NCBI GenBank assembly: GCA_030063045.1
Contig: JAQSEB010000032.1
Location: 3,162,001 to 3,226,000, forward strand
Source of the DNA: Pratylenchus scribneri
Taxonomy: Eukaryota > Nematoda > Chromadorea > Rhabditida > Pratylenchidae
Reading direction: 5' to 3'
DNA length: 64,000 bases
Shown here: piece by piece, positions 46,216 through 60,800 of the stretch
Numbering within the stretch: the first letter of the stretch is position 1
Layout of the letters: each line of letters begins with the position of its first letter
Made by a program: the position numbers and the translations under genes
The notes under the pieces: generated by a model
What the model was told of the DNA's origin: nothing
Database searches by the model: none
What the model saw: only the letters and a program-made list of their open reading frames with translations

Positions 46216-48856
46216 ATGCAGGGTCCAGTCAGGCTATGCCAATTGGCCCAAATGCACCTGGGACTTGACTGACTTGAGAGTTGACCCTTCCCTATTTTCC
46301 TCTCCAAATCCGGCAGTGCCTCTCTGCTGTTGGTCTCTGGTTGCTTGACTACGGCCACATTCAATGAGGCCAATTTTCACTGGCTATTCCCTCCCTCAAA
46401 TGGTCATCAACCAAATTATTTCCGTTTCATCATTTTAAAACCAAATGCATAAAATTAATTTGAATTCCTTTTCACAAAATGTTTTACTATATTCAAATAT
46501 TTTCCTTTTGACTCATTTAAAAAAGTGGTCATCACATTTTTGCTCAAAGGGTGAAAAATATGACCGTTCTCCGTTCGGTTCGGTTCAATCATTTCCCCTC
46601 ACCTTCTCCCATTTTGGAATGCCTAGTCGTCCCCGGTTGGCACGGCGGCGAACAAAGATGGAAAAGACCAAATGTAAAGAGGAAAAGGGAATGTGCAAAT
46701 TCGACCTCACAGTTCTGACCCTCCCCTCTCGGTATATTTGCCGATATGCAAATATATTTTGGGGAGAAAAGGCGGGAATTGAATTGATGGGAATGAGAGG
46801 GAGGGACACTTTGGGCCGACTGAATTGGGAAGGGATTCCCATTTTTGGTCATTTTGATGGAATGGAAAGATTGCTGGGTTTGATAAGGCCAAATTGGCCA
46901 AAAAAGCCATCAATCAGTCAGAAAAAGACAAATTGAGGGCGGCCTTTCCATTTCCAAACCCTAAATAAACCTCAATCAATGTAAGAAAATAATTTGATCT
47001 GCCCATTTTCCCCTCAACAAAGGCCACCTTGCCCCCCTCCTTCCACCCACCTGCCTCACAATGTTCCGCGTTGCCCCGGCGGCCTTTTCAACTCGCTTCA
47101 TTCGCCTCATTCATTCCACCCTCGCCCCCTATTATTCCCTGCAGTGGTCTCACCCTCGAGGGTTGGAGGGAGTCGGTGGCCGTGCCGTCCCAAATGGATT
47201 GCTTCCTCTCCTCCACAATTCCCTCTCATTGATGCTTTCGTCCATTCCCTATTTTTGCCTGTCCCAGGGCAACTGCCTGCGATCGATGCCATTGTGCACA
47301 ATTCCCTCGCGTTCCCAATTTTCCATAATAATTTCCAACAATGGCTGGGCCGTTGTTTTCATTCCACAATTTTTTGCTGGCCTTAATCCCCAATTTTTTC
47401 ACTCCAAAGAATTTGGGCCATGCACGTCACAATCCCCGTGCGCATCTAAATCCAACAAAATTCGGTAATCGGCGCAACACAATTCAATTCAATTATTCAA
47501 TTATTACGCATTTCCTTTCAATTCGTGTTTTTGCCATTATATTTTTTCGTTTGTTGTTTGTTTGCGGAATGCACAACAAAAGAGAATTGCCGCCACGAAT
47601 AACGGGCATTGGAATTGGAAGTGAATGGACGGTGGTGGCAGCGGATGAATGAATGAATGAATTGCGCAGAGGAGGAAATAATTGTTGCTGCCAGCCGCCC
47701 CGTGTTCTTTTCATTGATGAATTCCCCCACCCAATAATTCTTGTGGGGATTATCCTCCTCTTCTTCCATTCATTCACACAACGATTTTCGGACGTCCATT
47801 CTCTTTTTTCAATTTTCACTGATGAATGAATGACCAAAGATGTTCCCCCTTGAGGGGGGAAGTGAAAAGAAGGATAAATAGATGGCCAACTTGGCCACAG
47901 CTTTCGACCAACCAATTCCGCATTCCGCTGACCATCCCCTTCTCAAAAATATTTATTTAGAAAATTCTTTCCCATATTTTCCTTTGAACTTCCCCACATC
48001 CAATTCCGCAACCTTAGAGCAGGTGGAAGCACAGTTTTTTTTTCCGCCAAATGTCATTCATATTCGGCTGGCGGCGGCAATATTTGCTAAAAGAAGATAG
48101 TTTTGGTATGGGAATGGGCAAATCCTGTCCTCATTCTTTTCCTACCTTTGATGTTGTTGAACACCTTTTCCTGATGAATGAGTTGTCTTTTGGACCGGCC
48201 AAAAAACCAAATCAACTGAATCCTCCTTCTTTCACCCTTTCAGGTTCTTCACCTCGCGCCCTCACAATTTTGGGCCACAATAATTCAGCCAATTCCTCGC
48301 ATTTCCCCTCCCACCCTCAAAACACTCAACAAATGGGTCCCAATTGGCCTGAATGACTGAAATCTCCACAATTTTATTCCAAATCCACTCCACAATCATT
48401 CCAAAACATTTTCCTCCCATTCATTCATTTTCTTTCACACTAATTTCAATTGTTATGTTCCATTTTGGCGCATTTTCATTTATCATAATTTTATCCAAAT
48501 GAATGTCCATCCCAAAATCCTTCCAATTTGACCAATCCCTTTTGGTCCATTCCTTTTATCCCATTCATTTTTTTGCCGTCATCGTCATCACGCGCTAATC
48601 CAATTATCCGGATCGACCATCCATTAACGGCCTCCCTTCAATACCTGCTTTTTTGTTCAATTCCATTCTTGTGCTTTTCAGTCATTCAGTCCCAAAATGT
48701 GCCCATCCCAGCTTTAACCACCTTTCATTCATTCAACTTTCAACAACAAAAGAAGAACAAAATTCCCACTTAATTTCGTCCGGTGATCATCACACAATTC
48801 AATTTTGCCGCAATCCAATTATTCCCCATAATAAGCTTTACTATCAAAATATTCAA
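46216..48856. other. Intergenic upstream of girdin
   Basis: No gene could be supported. Overlapping ORFs at 46445-46936, 46994-47468, 47493-47915 and 47882-48356 occur on both strands but lack domains, and their frames are not extended by good splice sites. The right part is pyrimidine-rich on the plus strand and should contain the girdin promoter and 5' UTR. Confidence 0.45.
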
Positions 48857-51800
48857 ATGGATGAACATCGCTTTTGGAGCAGTGCATTGGGAGAATGGAT
48901 TGGGTAAAGGCGAAGGTGGATTTTTGGCCAATTTTCTTTTTCAGTGATTGTCTTTGTGGCCAATCTACGGCCCCAAATAATTCATCGTTTGGAGGCCAAA
49001 TTGTGCCAGAAACAAATTGGCGTTCCCCATCCAATTTGGAATTACAACTTCGTTATGCCGAACTTTGCGATGGATTGGCATTGAATTTGATATTCTCATA
49101 TTTGTAGGGAATATTGCAATTTAAATTAAAAATCCATTATTTATTATAGAAACAATGAAAATCCCTCGTCAATAACAAAATCATCCATTTTTCAACAACA
49201 ATTATCACCAAAAGCAGCAGCACATTCATCAGCAAATGTGGAAAGGAGTGAAAGTCTCAGTTCGGGCGTTTCATCAAATTCCGTCCCAATTCCCGGTGTC
49301 CAAACAATGCCTTCAAAATTGTGTCAATTTCATCAATTGATTGGGGCATTATGTCGATTTTATCGAGTAAAAATATTATTTTTGGAATTTTTAATAAATG
49401 AAATTTTGAATTTTTAGAGCAAATCATTGTTCATTATTTCCCTTCCCGATATTCTTTGCATTGTTCGATCGCCAATGGCAGGTAAATCAATTTTGCCATC
49501 AGCAAATTCATTCACTTATTCCTAACTTCCCTTCAAAATATTTGAATTTCATTGTCATAAAATTTACCCTTATCTCATGTGCGTTTTCTAAAAATGTAAA
49601 ATTTGAATATTAGTGAATTTAAAACAGCCACGAATTAAAAATTTTTGAAAATTTTTTAAACTAAATCTTTCCGGAAAAGTGAATTAAAATCAAAACTTAA
49701 TTAAAATCTTTCCGGAAAAGTGAATTAAAATCTTTCCGGAAAATTGAATTAATCCGGAAAAGTGAATTAAAATCTTTCCGGAAAAGTGAATTAAAATCTT
49801 TCCGGAAAATTGAATTAATCCGGAAAAGTGAATTAAAATCTTTCCGGAAAAGTGAATTAAAATCTTTCCGGAAAAGTGAATTATACTCTTTCCGGAAAAC
49901 TTAATTAAAATCTTTCCGGAAAAGTGAATTAAAATCTTTCCGGAAAACTTAATTAAAATCTTTCCGGAAAAGTGAATTAAAATCTTTCCGGAAAATTGAA
50001 TTAATCCGGAAAAGTGAATTAAAATCTTTCCGGAAAAGTGAATTAAAATCTTTCCGGAAAATTGAATTAATCCGGAAAAGTGAATTAAAATCTTTCCGGA
50101 AAAGTGAATTAAAATCTTTCCGGAAAAGTGAATTATACTCTTTCCGGAAAAGTGAATTAAATTCTTTCCGGAAAAGTGAATTAAAATCTTTCCGGAAAAC
50201 TTAATTAAAATCTTTCCGGAAAACTTAATTAAAATCTTTCCGGAAAAGTGGATTAAAAACTTTTCAGGAATAACATCTTCTTTAATAAAAATTCAAATCA
50301 ATTCCCCTTTTCCTTTATTTCTGGATCTTTTATGAAATAAAAATTTTACATTTTTTTTGAAATAGAACGTCATCAAATTTACAATGTTTTCGGCTCCCTT
50401 TCAAATTCCAATATCCGCCAACCCATTTTATTGTCTATAATTTTCGCCCAATTTTATTTCCGTCCATTCGCCAGTCCCAAAATCCTTTTGCCTTGGAATG
50501 ACCGGAAATGTCGCCTCATGGTCCCCAAATCCAACTTTTCCCAGATCAATTCCCACTCTCGATTCTCATCAGCGACGGTTATTTCCAAGCATCCCACTCC
50601 TTCCAGATTCTCTCAAGTTTAAATTTCATTCATAAACAGCGGCCACATTGAAAGGAGGAGGAAGGGCTTGTGGTCTGGCCAACACTTTAAAATGACCCCT
50701 TCAAATTTTAGGAGGAAGGGCCAAATGTCCCCAAAGGCGCTCACATCCAAATGCCTATGTCCTCCACATTTTCCCATATTTCTTCCATATTTCTTCCATT
50801 CTTTGGCTTGGCTTCCTTCCCCCCCCCCCCCCCCCCATATTTTCGGGTGACCATTGGCCTTTGGCCAGCAGCTGTCCAAATATATATCCACCTTATAATA
50901 ACCCGTCAAAAAAATAATCCCCCCTTTTTGTGCCGTTGACATTTGTTGACGTTTGTCCACTCTTTGATCCTTCGCCAAAAGAATCGCCAATCCAATATGT
51001 TTACCTGCTGTGGGGGCTAATGCGAGGGGCTAAAAAGAGAAGGACAAGGTCGTCTCGGCAGCATCCATCAGTCGAGAATCGGGATTTTGGGGATCCTGCC
51101 GCTACATTCCCGCCTTTTTCAGTCAATTCCCTCCATTCTAGTTGGTACATTTTTGGTCGTCCATTTGCATCGGCACACACATTCCCCCTTCCCATTCATT
51201 CGCTTTTGGGTGGTGATAACTTTTTAGAGTACTTCTCAAACCAAACATAACTTTGCTTTCGAACGAGTGGCGGCTGACCCAAATTCCCGTCCCTATCGCT
51301 TCTTCTTCTTCTCATTTGCCTTTTCGCCGGCGACCGAATCCAATTAGCCCATCTCCTCCTTCGCATTTCCCAATGTCAGTCCATCTGGGCCATAAACCGG
51401 TCATTCCCCTCGTCTACTTTATACATTTTTACTTGTCCGAATGTTCATCCGCATCCAACATTCATTCATTCAGCCTCCTTTCCCCTCATTCTGTTGATGC
51501 GCGTGTGAAATCCAATCTACCCCTCTCAGTCAATGCTTTGTAAATATCCCTTCGCCACTCTTGCCAATTATTTTGGCCAATACAAGAGGAAGAATGTTCG
51601 CACCCAAGAGGCATACCTTTACCCCCACCTTATAAACAAACATAGGTCAAACTGCCCTTTTACAATATAATGGACACAGAGGCAAAGAGGTTACTAAATG
51701 GATGGAATGGAAAATAGGGCCAAACCGGCTGGCAATAAATGGACTAGTCGATTTGGTGGATGGAAAATAGAAGAAGAGGATGGTTTTGTAATGGATTATG

Positions 51801-54800
51801 GTCCAAATTTGCATAATCCCCTCTTTTTTGTCCATCAATTCCTCCACTCAATTTCCAACACTACAATTTAATCAAAAAATTGGTTTATTCTCCAACCACT
51901 TCATTCCTTTATTTTCCTTACCTTTCCCCAAATTTCCGCGAACACAATTTGCCAATCCCATTCCGGTTTATGCCCACTGTAATTTATGTTCCCCCCTTCC
52001 CTCCCTTTCTTTTTCCTTCTTCCCTTTGCCCTTCGCGCTCGCTTTTCCTTCCCACTTTTGTCCAAAATGACTTTTTACCTTGCCCAAATTGAGGAAAGCT
52101 AACATAAGAAACCGTCGATGAGCCAATCCATCCCCAACTGGTTTACGCAACCCCAAAAAGAGGAGGAGGTAAAAAATTTGGGAAGAAAGGACAACCGAGG
52201 CTCCCACTCTTATCGAGGGCAATGGGGGAATTAATTGAAGGGAAGTGGGGAAATTGTTTAGGATGTTTTCCCCTCATTTCCCATTTTGTTTGGCTATGGC
52301 CAAAAATAATATTGGCTCCAATCCTCATTAATCCAATGGAATTTTACCAAATCTAGAAGAGGATAGGCTGACGAAAATGAAAATGGAAAATGTCGAATTA
52401 GAAACTGTAGGGCAACGAATTCATTAGGACCGGAACCCGAAAACATGCTTTTGCTTGGAGGAATAACAATGCCCATCAAAATCAGCGAAAATCCACACAA
52501 ATGAGCACAAATAATTTATGTGCCGTTAAAATAACAGCGAAACGGCGCCGAAATTGAAAACAAATGTGAATTGTGGTGAATGGCTCTTCTTCAACAAAAA
52601 CACATTTCTTTTGCCTTTGATTTTCCCATTACAACACTGGAATAATTTTCCTTTTCCAATAAAAAACCACTGTGAGAATGGATGACCTGTTACTGCTGGG
52701 TTGGTTTGGGGCAGCTGGCAGTCAGTCATTGTGGGATGAGTCGAACGAAAAACGATAATCCTACTCCCACCCAACCGTGTGCATTCCACCCGTCGATTCC
52801 CCCTCCAAGCAATCGCCAAAAAAAGCCAAAAAAAAAGCAGCATAAATAATTACCAATAAATAGCTTTAAACCGGCGGCCAAAGGCGGCGATGACAGAGGA
52901 ATGCGGAGATAATGCCGCGCACCAAACAAAAAAGTATTAAATGCATTCATTCACATTCGCATCAATCTCGAAAACATTTTCATAAGCCGCTTCTACCTTT
53001 CCCCACCCTCCCTCACTTCCCCTACATTCCATTCCATTCAATTCTGCATTCCATCGCAATTTTGGCCCAATTGGTTGCTTCCAATTCCCCTCCCTCAAAT
53101 ATATAAATAAATATATTTTGCCCCATATTTGTCGATGTTGCTTATTTCGTTGCTATTATCAATTTCCACCCAATCAAAATTATTCCCTAATTTTCTTATC
53201 CAAAATTCCATTCCCCCCAAATAGAATTGTCTGGCCATGAAATGCACAAATTATTGGCCCTTTTGCTAGGGGCAGCCGTCCAATCCAAACACAGTGAACA
53301 TTTCATTGAGAGAATCAAAAGAATGCGTCCGGAAGTGCAAAATGAATTGGCCGAGGAAATTCAAAGAGTTTTGGCCAAAATTTATATTTTTAATAATTTC
53401 TTTAAAAAGGTCACATCTGGCAATGAAAATTCGTCGGTTGTAAATTTGGATTCACTTTTGGCCGAATTGGAACAAGAAAGAGGGACGGGAGAGGAAGAAA
53501 ATGGGAATGGGGAAATATCAACGGGAAATGGACAAAAAGAGAGGCGAATTGTGGCACTAATTGAGAGGGCCATTCGGGAAAGGGATGAATTGGCCAATGG
53601 ATTGTTGGAAATGGCACAGGATTTGGTGAATATTTTGGATATATTTTGTGGTTGATTCCGTTTTTGTCGATTCTGTTTAAATTTACCAAAAATAAATAGT
53701 ATAGTTCGATTGATATATGCCCGAATAAAAAAATTGTAACTTTTTTGACCTAAAGGGAGAACCTTCACTTTTACGAATTTCATTTGCCTTAACTTGGCCA
53801 AAAATAGTTGCCCCTTGGAAATTTTTAAAATTTTTGAATATTCGTTCTTAGCTCGATGAGCTCTGTCGAATGAGCTATCATACATCCGAATCTGACTGTA
53901 AAATTACCGTAAAGTAGATTTTTCCAAATGACCCTAACGAATCGATTGCGTCATAGATTAAGGTTTAATGATAATCAGAACATTCCGAAATTAGTCTAGG
54001 AAAATCAGAATCGGCTACAATAAATGAATAAATATTTAATTTTGAATCAATTCTAGGACCAAGATGACACCGGACCATCCAGTGGATTAACAACGGCCTC
54101 ATCCTCTTGTAATGGGGACATTCCGCCGGCAAAATGCCAAAATGGTGGAGGTGGACGAAGTCCATCCCCCAATGCCATTGATAGGCATAACACCGTGGAA
54201 TTGGCAGCAGCAAAGGCGGAATTGAGGAAATTGCGCAATGAAAAGTGAGTCAAAATTATTGTCCTTGAATTGGCAGGATGGACCCTAATTTAGTGCCATT
54301 AATATTTAATAATAACTCATTTAGAAATAAACTAATTTTGATAATTTTGTTATCAAATTTAAGTACAGACTTTTGGCTATTTATTGAATATAAATTTTAT
54401 TTAAATCGGTTAAAAATTATTAGATTGTGACCAAAAACCTCTAAAAACCTTTCCTTAGGATTAGATAAAATTCTATGTTTTTGAGCATATTCTATCAATT
54501 CTGAATCAATATTAATAAAATTTTTATTACTAAAATCATTAAAATTTGTTCATTTCTTGATGAGTTATAAATGGCTTAAGTTTTTCGCTAATTGGCATTA
54601 ATAATGGTACATATTTTGCAGTGAAGAGAAGGAGGAAATGCTAATGGAAGTGCAGGATGAATTGGAAAAAGCGAGAGCGGAAATTGGCCGCTTGCAAGGT
54701 GAACGGTTGGAACTGGTGAAGGATGCGCGGGCGGCAAAAGATTATCGGGATGAAATGGATTGCCTTCAACATAAATTGAACAGATTGGAAAGATTGGAAG

Positions 54801-57800
54801 CGGAAAATGAAAAAATGAGAGGAAGATTAGGGGAATTGGACTTTTACAAAAGTCGAGTGAATGTGAGAAAATAATGGATTAATTAATTATTTAATTATTA
54901 AATTGGCAGCATTTGAAAGAGGACAACAAAATAATGCAAGAAACATACGGAGTAATGGAGGAACAATTGGAACAATATCAACGGAAATTGTCGGCACAAA
55001 TGGAGGTGGGGGCATTGGCATTGAATAAATGGGCTATAGGACAATTAGGAATGAAACCATTTAGTGTCAATAGTGGTAAAGTTGCTCGATTAATTTATAT
55101 AATGGCATTTTATTGGGTATATAATTGGCTAAGATATCAAAAGAATTGGACCATATTGAATATTTACCGAATTATGGTCATAAAATGGCCAGAAAAATAA
55201 TTTTAATTAAATATATTTTTTTCCATATCTTTAGAAATATCCTACATTGGTTAATGAGTTTAATATCATTTTTAGATAATTTTATTCTCTATAAAATGCT
55301 TTATAAATTTATCTTGAAATTTTTACCGCCATATATGTACATTAGACCATTCCATTTCCAATTCTCCCGTCATTATTTGTTGTAATATACCGATTATTAA
55401 GTGGATTAAATTAAAATGAATTATGTTTATTTTAAATAGATTGAGGCAAAATTGATGGATGCCCAGGCCAACATTAAAAATCTCCAAACCGATTTGACAA
55501 AGGCAAAAATTCCTTTTTTATTGCTGAATTAAATTTGTGAAAATTTGCAGACTCGTGAAAGAGTCGAAGAATTGTTGGTGGAAAATGGCCGATTGGAAAG
55601 GGATTTGCGCGGAAGTAGACAAAAATATTCGGAATTGGAGCGGGAAATGAATTCGTTGAGTGAATTTGCATCACCCCGGACAAGTTTAGAAGGGGGGATG
55701 AATGGTTCATTGAATGAATCGTCACTTTTGGCACAATTGGAGGCCCATAACCAATCACAGATTTTGGAATTACAATTGGAGAATCGGAAATTGAAAGCAA
55801 AATTGGAAAATGACAAAAGGTGGGTAGAGGAAGCATCAAAAGGGATTAGCCGGCATTTGTTATTGAATAGAGAGGGAAATATATATAGGCACATATTGGG
55901 CCAATGTATGCTCCAATTCCTTCCCTAGTATTTGGCCTCATTTATTCATTCACCCGTACATTCTTTTTTCGGGCATTTGGGTAAATTTTATTTAAAATGG
56001 ATAAATTTATAGTTGAAATAAATTTTAAGAGATTATAAAATAATAAAGAATTAATTTTGCTTCAAATCTTTTGTAAATAATTAATTACTCTAATCATTTG
56101 GTAAATTTAAATAAAAATATATTAATAGATAAAGAATTTTCTTCTTTTTAAAAATAATACTAAAATCATTAAAAAGAGTTCAGTTTTAGTCAAGTTATAT
56201 TTAAAAATAAAGGCATTAGAATAGCTTGTTATTTTCTGAATAATTCCGCCTGTTTGACTAAGTTTTAATAATTCCGCCTGGTTGACTAAGTTTTAATAAT
56301 TCCGCCTAGTTGACTAAGTTTTAATAATTCCGCCTGGTTGACTAAGTTTTAATAATTCCGCCTGGTTGACTAAGTTTTAATAATTTCGCCTGGTTGACTA
56401 AGTTTTAATAATTCCGCCTGGTTGACTAAGTTTTAATAATTCCGCCTAGTTGACTAAGTTTTAATAATTCCGCCTGGTTGACTAAGTTTTAATAATTCCG
56501 CCTGTTTGACTAAGTTTTAATAATTCCGCCTGATTGATTAAGTTTTAAATAATTCCGCCTGATTGACTAAGTTTTAAATAATTCCGCCTGATTGACTAAG
56601 TTTTAAATAATTCCGCCTGATTGACTAAGTTTTAAATAATTCCGCCTGATTGACTAAGTTTTAAATAATTCCGCCTGATTGACTAAGTTTTAAATAATTC
56701 CGCCTGATTGACTAAGTTTTAAATAATTCCGCCTGTTTGACTAAGTTTTAATAATTCCGCCTGATTGACTAAGTTTTAAATAATTCCGCCTGATTGACTA
56801 AGTTTTAATAATTCCGCCTGATTGACTAAAAGTTTTAATCCGCTTGTTTTTAAGAATAAATCCGCCTCTTTAATTCCACCTTTTTAAATTCCTCCTATTC
56901 TTTTAATTAGAGGACCCTCACTGTAATTATAAATGAGAAGAGAATACTGTATTTCGGATGCTTGAAATCGAGGACAATTCTTTTCCTTTTTCCCTTGTAG
57001 ATATGATATGCCCCCAGGTTTTTAGCTATTTTCACTGATGAATGTATTATTTTAAAGAATATTTGCCTATTTATGAAATAAATGATGGATTTTTTGAGTC
57101 TCATTTTGCGTTTTTTTCATTTTTTCTTTTGAAGGTCCAATCCAATGGATTTATTCGAGGTGAAATCAGAATTGGCTGCAAAAAAGAAATTGGCCAAGGA
57201 AACGACAGAAAAATGTGAAAAATTGACAAAAGAATTGGAGGAAAGCAAGAAAATGATCGAAGAAAGTGCAGAAAAAATACAAAAATTACAATTTGATGGA
57301 ATGGAATTGGAAACACAATTGGCCGAAATGAAAAGGACAACCGTGTCACTGAAAACGCATCAAGCAATAATGGAACAAATGGAAGGGATTGAGCAAAAGG
57401 TAGCATATATAAATTAATATTATTTTATATAATTCGTTGCCTTTTAATTTAGCCATAACAAAAAGTTGGGGCTTACTTATTATAGCATTAAGTTAGATTT
57501 AGCATAAGACAATGCTCTATGAATAATGATAATCTTAAAGAAGTTGTGATTTGACCAAGTTATATGGCCAAAAAATGAGCAATTTTGAACATGACATTTT
57601 TATATAAATTAGTATTATTTAATTTAATTAATTAATTTATATAGAATCAAGAATTGGAATTGAATTGTCGTGTGGAAAAGGAACAATTGGAAATGGTGAA
57701 AGCAGAAAAGGAGGAAATTGAAATTCAACTTCAAAAAATGTGCACCCAACAAAGGGAGAGCCGAATTGAAATGGACACATTGAGGGAACAAATTAAAATG

Positions 57801-60800
57801 GAACAAAATAAATTGGAAAAACAACGAAAATTGATGGAAGGGGAGAAAATGGCATTAAAAACTGAACTGGAAAAGGAGGCGGACAAAAATGGGGAAGTGG
57901 CATTGGTGAAAAGGAATGCCGACAATTTGGCAAGGAAATTGGCCGAAATGGAAAGGGGATTGGCCGAAAGGGATCGAAGAATTGGACGAATGGAAGAAGA
58001 ATTGGGAATGGCAAGGCAAGAACAAGATGGGCACATCCGGAAGTCACAAATGTACAGAGAGGAATTGGTAGCCGAAAAAGATCGACTTCGAGACTTGGTA
58101 GTAAAAGTGGCATAAAGAAAATTGAACAACCCAATTAGCGTGTATAAAACAACTCATTAAGGACTGAAGCAATTATTATGATTTTAGTAATAATTTAAAG
58201 AACAGAACTGTTGTTTATTTAATGAAATTAATTTTATTTTAATTGGTTCTTAATTGATGTAATTATGCCTTAAAATCGATTAGAATATCCTTTGCTATGG
58301 ATTAGCAAAATTTTCAGTTATTTTTTTGCCCATAACTTTATCATTTCTAAATCAATTTAAATAAAATTTATATCATTTGACGGCATAGAGTCTGCTCTCT
58401 AAATTTATAACAAAAGCATTAAAATTGCTTCTTTCCTTGATGAGTTATTAGAAACGGTGATAAGTTGGTGCGTAACCAAAGTGGCAAAAATGAATTAAAT
58501 TTAATTAATTTTTATTCCATTTTATAGCTATCCAGATTGCGATCAGTATGCTTGATGGCCATCCGGTCGGGCAATGGCAATGATAATGAGAGTGGATTGG
58601 AAGCATTGGATGATGACATTCAATTAATTTCAATTATTGATGATCTTCTGATGGATGCATTATATTCGGCGAGAAGGGAGGCAGATGCACTGAGAATTCA
58701 ACAACAAAAACAAATCCGGGAATTGGATGACCTGAAAAGGGATATTTTGAATTTGAGGCGAACTGGACATGAGCTGAATGCGAGCGATGATAAATTGTTG
58801 GTGGAGAATAGGAACATCAAAGAGCAGGTTGGCCAATGGCAAAACATGCGGTACCGCCTTTCAGCAGTACTTGGGTTAATGGTCGTGGCTCAACAGGACA
58901 GTGGAAAGCATCTAATTAAGGAAAGCGACAAGTCATTTTAATGCCCTAGCCCTAAATGTCCTCTAAAAATTGGCTTTTATAATTTTTTGATATGTAAAAT
59001 AATTTGTAAATTAGGCGACTTTTCCCCAGTTAACTCGAGTTTAATAAATTTAAAGACATGTAACTTTTGTTAAGGGCCTGAATTTTATAAAAATTAAATA
59101 AGCCAAATTGTATAAGACACTTTGGGCTTTCGAATGGTATATCTGCTTCCCAAATTGGCAATTGCCTTGCTGAGTGAGCTATACAAAAAAGAACACCCAG
59201 ATACTGAAAAAGCGGTATTCCTCCTCAATCAGAGCCAATTAATAATGTGCTATTTATGTGAATGCATTTTCAGGTGAATTTGTTGCAAGAAAGACTGCAT
59301 CGGGCCCAAACGGAGGAATGTGCCAGATCGGCGGAATTGCAGGCGGCAAAACGTGAAATTGATGAACTCCAACAAAAAGCGGTAAAAATTGATTTGGAAT
59401 TGGGGAATTGACTAAATGAATTAATTGTGAATTAGTTCGCCCATTCTCGGCAATCCGCCGAATTGGCTAATCTACAAATGGCATTACGGAATCAACGAAA
59501 AAGTGAAGACCAATTGCGGCAGGAATTGAATTCAACAAAAGCCCAATTGGAATTGGCATTGAAAGGCCATGCCGAAACACAAAAGAGGCTGGATTCACTG
59601 GAATTAATTCATAGGTGAAATAGTCTAATTAAAATATCATTTTTTCTATTTAATTTTAGTGCACTTGCATCGGACCATGATCGACTCCAAAATTTGCATC
59701 AAATGTTGAGCAGCGATTATGATCGAGTGAAAAGGGAGAAGGAAACAATTCGGCAAAAATTGAGGGGAGAAAAGGTGAACAAAATGGGAATTAAAATTAA
59801 ATAAAAAAAATGAAAAAGCCTAAAATCAAACAGAAAATATTAATTTGAAATGTAAAGATTAAATAAAAATTTTTTTAACAGAAATTGGATGAAGCCGCAT
59901 TTGAAGCACAAAGAATGGAAAAGGAAAAAGAGGTCAAAAGAATGGGAGAATTGGAAAATGAATTGCAAAAAACGAAGCAGGAATTGACGGAATTGAGGTG
60001 AAAAAAAAGAAGGAAGGACAATTGTCTATTCGCATTAGCTTTAGTCCCAAAATTTACGAGACATTAGTCAATTTTGGGAGGCGATATATCATTCGAAAGA
60101 ATAAAATTACCCAAAAAGTGGCGTTTTAAAATTTTAGAAATTTTGATTTTGAAAAATATTACATTCTTTTGATTGTAATAATCGCGAATATTTTACAAAT
60201 TGAGTTATTAATATCTCAAAAAATATTAAGGCAACTTTTTAGAGGACATTTAATGCTTTAAAATGGCTTATCGCCTTCCAAAATTGGTTAATTCCTTGTT
60301 GAGCCATAGCCAAAAGAACGGTCCATATACTTCAATCTGCCATTGGCGATATTTGAATCCTCTCTATCGGAAAAGAATTCAATAGAATTAAAATATTTTT
60401 AGAAGAAATTCAATGCAAAATGGAAGTGAGAATACGGTAATGGATGAATTGCGAAGATTGAGAATGGCAGAATGCACACAAAAGTCGACAATAACCAATT
60501 TGAATGCCATCATCCAACAATTGAACAATGCATTGATTGAAAAAGACATGGAAATGGCCAATTTGAGGCGACAAGTTCAAGTGAGAATATTTTTAAGTAA
60601 ATTCAAAATTACCGATTAAATTGAATTTAGATGCTTCGACAATACAATGGAGACGAAAATAAAACATTGATCCGGCAAATTGAATTATTGCTCATCCAAA
60701 ATCAACAACTCCACAATCGATCGGACGTATTTTTTGCGGAACAAAAAGAATTACAAGAAAAATTGCTAATTTTGCGAAGACATAAGGAAAAATTGGAGGA

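Noticed and set aside
50431..50622. Plus-strand ORF inside the girdin intron, considered as a girdin exon
   Set aside because: Flanking HOOK exons join directly in phase and reproduce the family sequence, so an extra exon is not needed.
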